In this document: one piece after another, positions 41,068 through 48,985 of the stretch | How positions within the stretch are numbered: position 1 is the stretch's first letter | Layout of the letters: every line of letters begins with the position of its first letter | Source: an uncultured Acetatifactor sp. | GTDB lineage: Bacteria > Bacillota > Clostridia > Lachnospirales > Lachnospiraceae | DNA length: 64,000 nt | Direction of reading: 5' to 3' | Assembly (NCBI GenBank): GCA_934402375.1 | Contig: CAKRUB010000013.1 | Coordinates: 1 to 64,000, forward strand | Made by a program: the position numbers and the translations under genes | Notes under the pieces: generated by a model | What the model was told of the DNA's origin: nothing | Database searches by the model: none | The model's input: only the letters and a program-made list of their open reading frames with translations

Positions 41068-42333
41068 ATGGGAAAGGAAAGGCAGAGAGGAGCTATTGTA
41101 ATAGAGGCAACACTGTCGTTGACAGCGTTTGTGTTTACGATATTTACACTTTTATCTATTGTAAATATTTATTACATTCAGGCAAGAATGAGCATTGCAC
41201 TCAATTCCGCAGCCAAGGAGATATCCCAGTATTCTTATCTCTATTACAAGATCGGCGTGGACAAGGCCGAAGCAGAACTGAATGAAGGGACAGAGGAGGC
41301 GAGGAAGACAGCAGAAAAAACGATCGATGGAGTGGGTACATTATTGGATTCATTATCCGGTGCGGCAAACAGCATGGAAACAGGAGACTTTGATTCTCTT
41401 ATACAAGAAATAGAAACAGGTTCAGATAGTGCTGAGGATTTATATCAGATGTATGCGAGTCAACTGTCAGAAGATCCAAAGGGTTTTATTATAGGTATGG
41501 CAAAAATGGCAGGAAATGAAATGAAGGAGGAGGTCAAAGTCTATTTGGGTCAGATACTTGCTAAGGCTTTTATGCAGAAAAACTTAAAGGCGTTCAAGGA
41601 CGATGATCCGGACAACTTCCTAAAAAGGTATCGTGTGGTTGGAGGGATGGATGGACTAGACTTTGACTACAGTGCCCTGATGGCTTACGGCACATCGAAC
41701 CAGATTCAGCTTGTTGTGACTTATGAAGTTCAGGTCATCCGACTTCTAAATTTTGATTTTAAATTTAAATTCCGACAGGTTGCAAAGACAACGGCATGGG
41801 GCAATGGTATTTCGCTAATAAAAGGAGAACAATCTGCACCGGCCAAGGCATCTGTGTGGGACAACCCGTCAGATGTGCAGCGTGGAAAGATAATTGTTGC
41901 AGAGGAGAAAAAGAATTATTCTTACACGGCATCCGGGAAGGGGTTTGATGCCTATAATAATTCCGGCGGCGCAAATGAGTTTGTTACGATTGTTTCGTGT
42001 AATACGGATCGTGAATCAAATAAAACGGTAGATGGTATCAAAAGATCTATGAATAATAGTTATAACAAAATGTATAACGGCGTGACACGCCTTGGCGAAG
42101 AAATTGTGGTTCAAAACAAAAGTAATGAGGATGTCACTTTGAACTCATCGGTAGATACGAGAACTTATAGGGTTGTGCTGGTTGTACCTGATAATGCAGA
42201 CATGGAACTCGTCTTGCGGGCAAAGCAGGCTTTTGAAGCAGAGCATGGAGGCAATGTGGTTGTTGAAATAAAGACCGGATATGGCAGTCCGACACCTTCG
42301 GAGAAAGAGGGGCAGGAAGATGCAGAGAGTTAG
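41068..42333 (+). CDS. TadE/G-like pilus-locus membrane protein
   Basis: The start at 41068 has AGAGGTG upstream. The N-terminus ERQRGAIVIEATLSLTAFVF then IFTLLSIVNIYYIQ is a class III prepilin-like signal with Glu at +5 and a membrane helix. The 421-residue product is otherwise hydrophilic: a helical region to about residue 200, then a beta-rich part. It is likely a third pilin-like or fibre-associated protein. Its 3' end overlaps the prepilin peptidase gene by 14 bases. Confidence 0.75.
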   Translation: MGKERQRGAIVIEATLSLTAFVFTIFTLLSIVNIYYIQARMSIALNSAAKEISQYSYLYYKIGVDKAEAELNEGTEEARKTAEKTIDGVGTLLDSLSGAANSMETGDFDSLIQEIETGSDSAEDLYQMYASQLSEDPKGFIIGMAKMAGNEMKEEVKVYLGQILAKAFMQKNLKAFKDDDPDNFLKRYRVVGGMDGLDFDYSALMAYGTSNQIQLVVTYEVQVIRLLNFDFKFKFRQVAKTTAWGNGISLIKGEQSAPAKASVWDNPSDVQRGKIIVAEEKKNYSYTASGKGFDAYNNSGGANEFVTIVSCNTDRESNKTVDGIKRSMNNSYNKMYNGVTRLGEEIVVQNKSNEDVTLNSSVDTRTYRVVLVVPDNADMELVLRAKQAFEAEHGGNVVVEIKTGYGSPTPSEKEGQEDAES

Positions 42334-43006
42334 CATGATGAACATAGTGATACTGACAGTTACATTTTTAATGTGCATAATCAGTTTTTATATTTTTTTC
42401 AGCGATCTGAAAAAACATCCCTTATCCGGTGGGGAAAAGATTGAAGAAAGTCAGATTTCACGCAGTGCATGGATATATGGGGGGCTTATGTGCTGTCTTA
42501 CAATGGGGGCGGCTGTATTATTCTGCACGCTTTATAAGGATAATGATTTATTTTTGACGTTGAAGAGAATGGGATTGTTAGCGGTTATGTGGCCGGTGGC
42601 TTACATTGATTATAAAAGTATGCGTATACCGAATTTATTTCCGTTGGCAGGAGTTATCTATAGAGTTGTACTTTTTCCGTTTGAACTTTTTTGGGACGGA
42701 AAAGTTGCGGGATTACAACTTCTTTCTGAGGTTATTGCTGCAGTTGCGCTGCTTGTGGCTGCATTGCTCTGTTCTTTATGTATGAAAAATGCCATAGGAT
42801 TTGGCGATATAAAGCTTCTTGGTGTTATGGGATTATTGCTTGGACTTGAAGGAATTTGGGGAGCAGTTTTTTTATCACTTGTGGTTTCATTTGTGATTGC
42901 GGCATACCTTTTGCTGTCGAAAAGAAAAACAGGTAAGGACGCGATTCCTTTTGGACCAGCATTGGTGATTGGAACGTTTCTGTCTGTATGTTTATCGGGA
43001 ATGTGA
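42320..43006 (+). CDS. Prepilin peptidase, A24 family (TadV/CpaA-like)
   Basis: The ATG at 42320 follows AGGGGCAGG and lies inside the end of the previous gene. The 228-residue polytopic protein has the two aspartates of aspartic prepilin peptidases: Asp97 in YIDYKSMRIPN and Asp163 in GFGDIKLLG. The N-terminal about 60 residues add one or two extra membrane segments. It cleaves the leader peptides of the pilin and pseudopilins encoded upstream. Confidence 0.9.
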   Translation: MQRVSMMNIVILTVTFLMCIISFYIFFSDLKKHPLSGGEKIEESQISRSAWIYGGLMCCLTMGAAVLFCTLYKDNDLFLTLKRMGLLAVMWPVAYIDYKSMRIPNLFPLAGVIYRVVLFPFELFWDGKVAGLQLLSEVIAAVALLVAALLCSLCMKNAIGFGDIKLLGVMGLLLGLEGIWGAVFLSLVVSFVIAAYLLLSKRKTGKDAIPFGPALVIGTFLSVCLSGM

Positions 43007-43015
43007 GGTTTGAGA

Positions 43016-44314
43016 ATGAAGAATTATAAGTTTTTGGTTCCGGTGGGAATCGTACTTATTTATGCGGCATCTGTATATTTTATGTATAGCTCAAGAGCGG
43101 CTGAGAGTAATCAATACAATCAGTATATTGCACTTGCGCGGGATTTTCGCAGACAAGATATTCAGGTCGACGCTGAAAAAAATTATGAAAAAGCAATCAG
43201 CCTAAACCCCTCTTTGGAATTGTACTTGGAAATCGGCGAATTTTACCATGAAACAAACCAAGTGAAAAAAGCCATTAACTGGGGCAACCAGATATTGACA
43301 ACTTTTCCGAAACAAAAGGAGGGGTATGAATTTCTGATAGGAATCTATGCTGAACGCGGAGATTATGTAGCCTGCTATAAGTTGGCAGATACATTACAAA
43401 AACGTGATGTAATCTCCGAACGAGTTTCGGAAGTCATTGATAGTATTAAATATGAATTTTATTTTAATGAAGAGTTTGCTGATGTCGGCATTTTCAGTGC
43501 TGGTCTTTGTCCGGTGAAAACAGAGGGCAAATGGGGCTATGTAGATAATACAGGACATAAGGTAATTGCGAATAAATTTCTGGAAGTCGGCTATCATTCG
43601 GGCAATCTTGCACCGGTTATAGATTCGGAGGGAGAGATTTATTACATTGATGAAACCGGAAATAAGAAAAAAGTAATATTGAATATCGAAGGAATACAGC
43701 AATTGGGGCTTATTGAAAACGGCGTTTTCTCCTTATATGACGGAAAAACATGGGGATTTTATGATGAGGGAGAGCAACTGCTGTTTGGGGGATATGATGA
43801 AGTTTCATCTATGGGAAACGGCGTAGCAGCAGTAATGCAGGATGGTAAATGGACACTTGTTGACAGAGGAGGGAACCCGCTGACAGAGCAGCGCTATGAC
43901 GGAGTGGTTATGGATGAAAAGCGTGTAGTTTACAGAAATGAAAGGATTTTTGTTTTTGAAGGCTATGACTGCTATATGATCGATTTGGAAGGCAATAATA
44001 TCGGTAGCGCTTATCAGGATGCCAAGGTGTTTAATGATGGGTCATATGCTGCTGTTGAGTTGAATAATCGTTGGGGATTTGTGGACAAGGAAGGTGAAAT
44101 TAAAATAGAACCTTGCTACGAAGATGCGAGAAGCTTTTCAAATGGGTTAGCAGCCGTGAAGTATGCCGGTAAGTGGGGATTTATTGACATAGATGGAAAC
44201 ATGGTTATTGATTCCCAGTTTGATGATGCAAAGGATTTTACAGGTGCAGGAAGTGTTTTTGTGAAAAAGGGAGACGCATGGAATCTTCTGCGTCTATATA
44301 AAGACAATCACTGA
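43016..44314 (+). CDS. Membrane-anchored TPR and WG-repeat protein
   Basis: I choose ATG 43016 (GAGG eight bases upstream). The 432-residue product has one N-terminal membrane segment (about 6-25), TPR-like helices (about 35-150; DAEKNYEKAISLNPSLELYL) and a C-terminal series of WG repeats (GKWGYVDNTG, KTWGFYDEG, GKWTLVDRGG, NRWGFVDKEG, GKWGFIDIDG). WG repeats form beta-strand arrays that bind proteins or sugars. Being outside the membrane, it may be a surface-facing scaffold for the pilus. The AT-rich stretch of the locus ends at about this gene. Confidence 0.8.
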   Translation: MKNYKFLVPVGIVLIYAASVYFMYSSRAAESNQYNQYIALARDFRRQDIQVDAEKNYEKAISLNPSLELYLEIGEFYHETNQVKKAINWGNQILTTFPKQKEGYEFLIGIYAERGDYVACYKLADTLQKRDVISERVSEVIDSIKYEFYFNEEFADVGIFSAGLCPVKTEGKWGYVDNTGHKVIANKFLEVGYHSGNLAPVIDSEGEIYYIDETGNKKKVILNIEGIQQLGLIENGVFSLYDGKTWGFYDEGEQLLFGGYDEVSSMGNGVAAVMQDGKWTLVDRGGNPLTEQRYDGVVMDEKRVVYRNERIFVFEGYDCYMIDLEGNNIGSAYQDAKVFNDGSYAAVELNNRWGFVDKEGEIKIEPCYEDARSFSNGLAAVKYAGKWGFIDIDGNMVIDSQFDDAKDFTGAGSVFVKKGDAWNLLRLYKDNH

Positions 44315-44326
44315 GGAGGAAGAGAA

Positions 44327-45910
44327 ATGGATTTTACATATGAGAGTCAGGGCACAAACACCTACCTTGTGTATACGATCCGCGATGACGATGTTGTGGA
44401 TTCCATGAGTCTTGGAATGCTGACAAACAATAAGATACCGGGACTGGCGCAGGCGCTTTTCATGCAGATGGATTCCGAGAAGTACATCAAATATAACGTG
44501 ACGTCAAAAATATCAGTCAGACAGTTCTTGGACGGAACGGTGAGCAGAAAGCGCCTGCTGGGGATTTTCAGTGGCATCACGGAGGGACTGCTGGCGGCTG
44601 AGGACTATATGATAGACGAGAATTCCGTTTTGCTCGATCTCGATTATATCTTTGCCGACGTGTCTACCTGCGAGGCGGTTCTGATTTGCTGGCCGATTTG
44701 CGATACAGAGCTGCAGCAAAATGACCTGAAGGCTTTTTTTAAGAACATTATGGTAAATACACAGTTTGATGCCACTGAAAATTCGGACTATATTGCGAAA
44801 ATTTTTAACTTCCTGAACAGTGCGTCCGTGTTTTCCCTTGTAGAATTCAAAAAACTCCTTGACGAACTGAAGAATGAGCGTGCAGGGGCATATATTTCGG
44901 CAGAACCGCAGCAGGAGGTAAGACAGCCGGAGCAGAGGCAGCCGGAGGTGAGACAAGCGGCACAGGGACAGCCGGAGGCGAGAGAGGCACAGCCGAGACA
45001 ACCGCAGCAGAGCGCGGCGGTCCCCACAAAGCAGGAGCCGGTGAAGCAGAGCAGTGCCAGACAGACGCCCCCTGCTCCGGGGCAAATGGCGATTCCGCCT
45101 GCCGCCAAGCCTGCGCCTGCCGCAGTACAGCAGGGACAGCAAGGGCAGAAGACGGAGGAAAAGCCGGAGAAACAGATGAGTATGTTCAATCTGCTGATGC
45201 ATTACAGCGCTGAGAACAAGAAGCTGTACCAGCAGCAGAAGGCGGAAAAGAAGGCGCAGCACGAAAAGCCTGCGGCAAAGGAATCGCACAAGAAAAACGC
45301 GGCGGGAAATGTCGGGTTTGCCGTGCCGGGAGCAGCGGCGGGTAACGCCGGCTTTGCCGTTCCCGGACAGGCTCCGGTTCAGCCGAGTGTCGTCCAGCCG
45401 GCGGCAGCTCCGGTTCGACCGACAAATGTCCAGCCAACGCCGACAGTTGTTCAGCAGCAATCGGCGACAGGACAGGCTCCGACTCCGGCAATGCCGCCCC
45501 AACAGCCTGAAATGCAGGGACAGAGAATGAATTTCGGCGAGACGACAATTCTCGGCGGAGGCGGATACGGTGAGACGACGGTGCTCAGTGCCGGAATGCT
45601 GCAGCCCCAGAAGACAATGCCCTATCTGTTGCGCCTTAAAAACAACGAGAAGATAACGCTGGACAAGCCCGTTTTCCGTATCGGTAAGGAGAAGAGCTAT
45701 GTCGATTACTTTATTGGTGACAACACGGCGGTGAGCAGGAGTCATGCCAACATCATAACCCGGGACGACGGGTATTCTATCATGGATACGAATTCAACGA
45801 ACCACACTTATGTGAATGGCAGCATGATCCAGAGCAACGTAGAAATTGAACTTTCCGACGGAGCCAAGATACGGCTCGGGAATGAAGATTTTGAATTTCA
45901 TCTTCATTGA
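44327..45910 (+). CDS. FHA-domain protein with an N-terminal DUF6382-like domain
   Basis: GGAGGAAG is upstream of the ATG, 12 bases after the WG-repeat gene. Residues 1-185 form a conserved domain seen with FHA domains in Clostridia (MDFTYESQGTNTYLVYTI, FLDGTVSRKRLLGIFSGIT). A Pro/Gln/Ala-rich linker (about 190-400) follows. Near residues 403-421 two copies of a Glu-Thr-Thr motif occur (GETTILGG and GETTVLSAG), and the C-terminal 100 residues are an FHA domain (FRIGKEKS, NTAVSRSHANI, TNHTYVNG) that binds phosphothreonine. The ETT motifs are like the phosphosites beside FHA domains in GarA/OdhI. It is probably the reader and a substrate of the kinase encoded downstream. Cytoplasmic. Confidence 0.85.
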   Translation: MDFTYESQGTNTYLVYTIRDDDVVDSMSLGMLTNNKIPGLAQALFMQMDSEKYIKYNVTSKISVRQFLDGTVSRKRLLGIFSGITEGLLAAEDYMIDENSVLLDLDYIFADVSTCEAVLICWPICDTELQQNDLKAFFKNIMVNTQFDATENSDYIAKIFNFLNSASVFSLVEFKKLLDELKNERAGAYISAEPQQEVRQPEQRQPEVRQAAQGQPEAREAQPRQPQQSAAVPTKQEPVKQSSARQTPPAPGQMAIPPAAKPAPAAVQQGQQGQKTEEKPEKQMSMFNLLMHYSAENKKLYQQQKAEKKAQHEKPAAKESHKKNAAGNVGFAVPGAAAGNAGFAVPGQAPVQPSVVQPAAAPVRPTNVQPTPTVVQQQSATGQAPTPAMPPQQPEMQGQRMNFGETTILGGGGYGETTVLSAGMLQPQKTMPYLLRLKNNEKITLDKPVFRIGKEKSYVDYFIGDNTAVSRSHANIITRDDGYSIMDTNSTNHTYVNGSMIQSNVEIELSDGAKIRLGNEDFEFHLH

Positions 45911-45933
45911 CATCGGGGGGACAGGGAGGAAAC

Positions 45934-46707
45934 ATGAATTTTATAATTTCCGCGACAACAGATATCGGCACAACAAAAAACACAAATCAGGACAGTTACG
46001 GTGCGCGGGTGTTTACAACGAACCTCGGGAAGATCGCGTTTGCTGTATTGTGTGACGGCATGGGCGGCCTTTCCAAGGGGGAGGTTGCGAGCACTTCGCT
46101 GGTGAATGCCTTCCTGAGATGGACGGAGGAGAGACTGCCTGTTCTCTGCCAGACAGGTATCACGGACTCGGCAATCAGGTCTGACTGGGTCGGGATTGCG
46201 ACGGAGTACAACGAGAAGATCAAGGCATATGGCAAGCGATGCGGTCTGACCTCCGGCGTGGGAACGACTGTGACGGTGCTGTTGCTGACTCCAGAGAGAT
46301 ATTACATTCTCAATGTGGGCGATACCAGAGCTTATGAGATCTGTGAGCGGGTGACGGTTCTGACAAAGGATCAGACGGTCGTTGCCAGAGAGGTGGAGCA
46401 GGGAATACTGACGGAGGAACAGGCGAAGACCGATTCGCGCAGAAGCGTTCTGCTGCAATGTATCGGCGCTTCCGATGATGTGTACCCGGAGATGTTTTTC
46501 GGAGACACAAAGCTAAATGCGGTTTATATGTTGTGCAGCGACGGATTTCGGCATGAGATTACGGAGGGTGAGATTTACGGCTATCTGAATCCGGGTGTCA
46601 TGACGGATGAGAACGGAATGAAGCACAATATGGACACTCTCATTGAGATCAATAAACAGCGCAAAGAGAGAGATAACATATCTGTTGTTTCGATCAGGAC
46701 GTTTTGA
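45934..46707 (+). CDS. PP2C-family protein phosphatase
   Basis: AGGGAGGA lies upstream of the ATG. The 257-residue protein has the PP2C metal-binding aspartates: NTNQDSYG (Asp20), CDGMGGLSKGE (Asp41) and, near the end, CSDGFRHEI and DNISVVSI. PP2C enzymes remove phosphate from Ser/Thr. In the usual arrangement it reverses the partner kinase encoded immediately downstream. Cytoplasmic, no membrane segment. Confidence 0.9.
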   Translation: MNFIISATTDIGTTKNTNQDSYGARVFTTNLGKIAFAVLCDGMGGLSKGEVASTSLVNAFLRWTEERLPVLCQTGITDSAIRSDWVGIATEYNEKIKAYGKRCGLTSGVGTTVTVLLLTPERYYILNVGDTRAYEICERVTVLTKDQTVVAREVEQGILTEEQAKTDSRRSVLLQCIGASDDVYPEMFFGDTKLNAVYMLCSDGFRHEITEGEIYGYLNPGVMTDENGMKHNMDTLIEINKQRKERDNISVVSIRTF

Positions 46708-46724
46708 GGATTGGGGGAAGAGAT

Positions 46725-48410
46725 ATGCTTGAGGTAGGCTCTCTGGTAGACGGAAAATACAAAATACTAAGCAAGGTCGGACAGGGCGGCATGAGTGTCG
46801 TCTGGATGGCAATCAACGAAAAAGCGAACAAGACATGGGCGGTCAAGGAGGTCCGAAAGGACGGTACGCTGGATTTCGAGGCGGTGAAGCAGGGACTTGT
46901 TGCAGAGACGGATATTCTTAAGAAGCTGAGTCACCCGAATCTGCCGAGTATCGTCGATGTAATTGACACGGAAGAGTCCTTCATCATTATCATGGATTAC
47001 ATCCAGGGAAACTCCCTGAACAGAGCGTTGGAGGAGTATGGGGCGCAGCCGCAGGAATATGTGATCGGATGGGCAAAGCAACTGTGCGATGTGCTCGACT
47101 ATCTCCACACGAGACAGCCGGCGATCATTTACCGGGACATGAAACCGGCAAATATCATGCTGAAGCCCGATGGCAATGTCATGCTGATCGATTTCGGTAC
47201 GGCGAGAGAATTTAAGGAAAAGAATCTGGCGGATACGACCTGTCTCGGAACGGTTGGCTATGCCGCGCCGGAGCAGTTCGGCGGAATGGGACAGACGGAT
47301 GCGAGGACAGATATTTATTGTCTGGGGGCGACGCTTTACCATCTTGTGACGGGATGTAATCCGAGCGAGCCGCCCTACGAGATGAAACCGATCCGTCAGA
47401 TTAATCCGGCGCTGTCGAGCGGACTGGAGCGCATCATACTGAAGTGTACGCAGAGGAATCCTGATGACAGATTCCAGTCGGCGGCGGAGCTGATGTATGC
47501 GCTGGAGCACTACGAAGAGATCGATGATAAATATAAGAAGAAACAGATGAAGAAGCTGCGTGCCTTTATCGCAACGGTGGTGCTGAGCGCCGGATTTGCC
47601 ATGGGAGGGCTTCTGCTGAATACAGTGGCGGACAGAAAGGCGACAGACACCTATGTGACGACGTTCCAGAATGCCGAGGATATGTCGGATTATACGCAGA
47701 AGGCAGAACTGTACGAGGAGTGTATCGCAGTTCCAGAGCAGGGAGGAAACATAGCTGCCTATCTGGGGCTGATCAGGACATATCGTGACAACGACCATGT
47801 CTTTACGGACGAGGAGGCTGGCAGGCTGGAAAAGCTTATTTCAAACCACAGGGATGACCTGCAGAAAAAACCCGGCGACTATGCAGAGCTGTGTTATGAG
47901 ATGGGGAAGCTGTACTGGTACTACTACCAGAGCAACACCAACAAGGTGACATCTGCCATCTATGCAAAGACTTGGTTCGACAAGGTCATGGAATATGCGC
48001 CGGAGGATTACACCAACAGAGGAACCGCGGAGGTCTATTCGGCTGTCGGAGATTTCTACAGCCTGATCACAGAGTTGCAGAAGACGGGCGAGGATAAGGG
48101 CGTGTACGCTGATTTCTTCCATAACCTTTCCGCATTGATGGATACCGTGGGAAAGAACGAGAGCGAGACGGAAGTCGTCCGGCTGGAGATGCTGGAATTA
48201 GCCAGAAGTGCGATACAGCAATACACGACAAAGTTTAAGCGCGACGGTATCGAAAAGAGTGAACTGGAGACCATGCTCGGAGACATCGAAAGCATTACTA
48301 GCGATCTGGATACGGATCTGGAGCTGAAGGAAACGATACTGGGACTGTTGGACGACACAAAGGCGGATGTAGTTATTGCATATGAAACGGGTAAGGGAGG
48401 AACGGAATAA
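46725..48410 (+). CDS. Membrane Ser/Thr protein kinase with an extracellular TPR-like part
   Basis: The start at 46725 has GGGGGAAGAG upstream. Residues 1-270 are a Hanks-type kinase: Gly-rich loop VGQGGMSVV (18-26), Lys41 (AVKEV), catalytic loop YRDMKPANIM (Asp138) and DFG at 156-158; the usual HRD is YRD. A single membrane segment lies about 279-302. The outer part (about 305-561) is helical with TPR-like pieces (YTQKAELYEECIAVPEQG, GNIAAYLGLIRTYRD) instead of the usual PASTA domains. It probably senses a surface signal and phosphorylates the ETT motifs of its neighbours. The next gene's ATG overlaps its stop (TAATG). Confidence 0.9.
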   Translation: MLEVGSLVDGKYKILSKVGQGGMSVVWMAINEKANKTWAVKEVRKDGTLDFEAVKQGLVAETDILKKLSHPNLPSIVDVIDTEESFIIIMDYIQGNSLNRALEEYGAQPQEYVIGWAKQLCDVLDYLHTRQPAIIYRDMKPANIMLKPDGNVMLIDFGTAREFKEKNLADTTCLGTVGYAAPEQFGGMGQTDARTDIYCLGATLYHLVTGCNPSEPPYEMKPIRQINPALSSGLERIILKCTQRNPDDRFQSAAELMYALEHYEEIDDKYKKKQMKKLRAFIATVVLSAGFAMGGLLLNTVADRKATDTYVTTFQNAEDMSDYTQKAELYEECIAVPEQGGNIAAYLGLIRTYRDNDHVFTDEEAGRLEKLISNHRDDLQKKPGDYAELCYEMGKLYWYYYQSNTNKVTSAIYAKTWFDKVMEYAPEDYTNRGTAEVYSAVGDFYSLITELQKTGEDKGVYADFFHNLSALMDTVGKNESETEVVRLEMLELARSAIQQYTTKFKRDGIEKSELETMLGDIESITSDLDTDLELKETILGLLDDTKADVVIAYETGKGGTE

Positions 48411-48931
48411 TGTCAATTGATTTATTGCATACGCTTTCACTCGCAGCCTATATTCTTGCAGGCGTCATGCTTATGCTTGCAGTCATACTGTTCTTCGTGC
48501 TGGATATCCGGAAGGTTCTGGGAGATGTGACCGGTGCGACTGCCAGAAAGGCGATTGAGAATATCCGTCAGCAGAACGAAGCCTCTGGAGAGAAGATATA
48601 TAAGCCGAGCAAGGTAAATGCCGAACGTGGAATGGTGACAGATAAGATTTCGGCATCCGGAAGGTTACAGCAGCGTCTGCCGGGCTTTGGCACATCACCG
48701 GCGACCGAAAAATTCGATACCGCGCAGTTGAATCCGCAGTCGAATGAGACGACCCTGCTCGGTGCGGCATCAAATGAAACTACCCTGCTGTCGGGAGGCG
48801 AAGCTTCGTCAGGAGAGACAACTCTGCTGAGTACGGAGACAGCAGCCCAACAGGGAATCGCGAATTCATCGGCGGTGTTCACGATAGATGTGGAGATGAA
48901 GTTTGTCGGCAGTACGGAACTGATCGAATAG
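48410..48931 (+). CDS. Small membrane protein with three ETTLL repeats
   Basis: It begins on the last base of the kinase stop (TAATG), so it is translationally coupled. The 173-residue product has one membrane segment (about 10-33) and a cytoplasmic or outer tail with a Ser/Thr/Asn-rich region. Three copies of an ETTLL motif occur in NETTLLGAA, NETTLLSGG and GETTLLSTE, the same motif type as in the FHA protein encoded at 44327. I do not recognise a known family. The coupling and motif suggest it is a kinase substrate and docking site for an FHA domain. Confidence 0.75.
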   Translation: MSIDLLHTLSLAAYILAGVMLMLAVILFFVLDIRKVLGDVTGATARKAIENIRQQNEASGEKIYKPSKVNAERGMVTDKISASGRLQQRLPGFGTSPATEKFDTAQLNPQSNETTLLGAASNETTLLSGGEASSGETTLLSTETAAQQGIANSSAVFTIDVEMKFVGSTELIE

Positions 48932-48985
48932 GCGATAGGCGACAGTTGATCTTATAGATAAATGTAAAGTGAGGAGCAAAAGAAG

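Noticed and set aside
44513..45745. A 410-codon minus-strand frame opposite the FHA protein gene
   Set aside because: Low-complexity Arg/Leu/Ser-rich translation is the shadow of the Pro/Gln-rich linker; no start signal.
46767..47798. A 343-codon minus-strand frame
   Set aside because: Antisense to the kinase gene; no domain or ribosome site.
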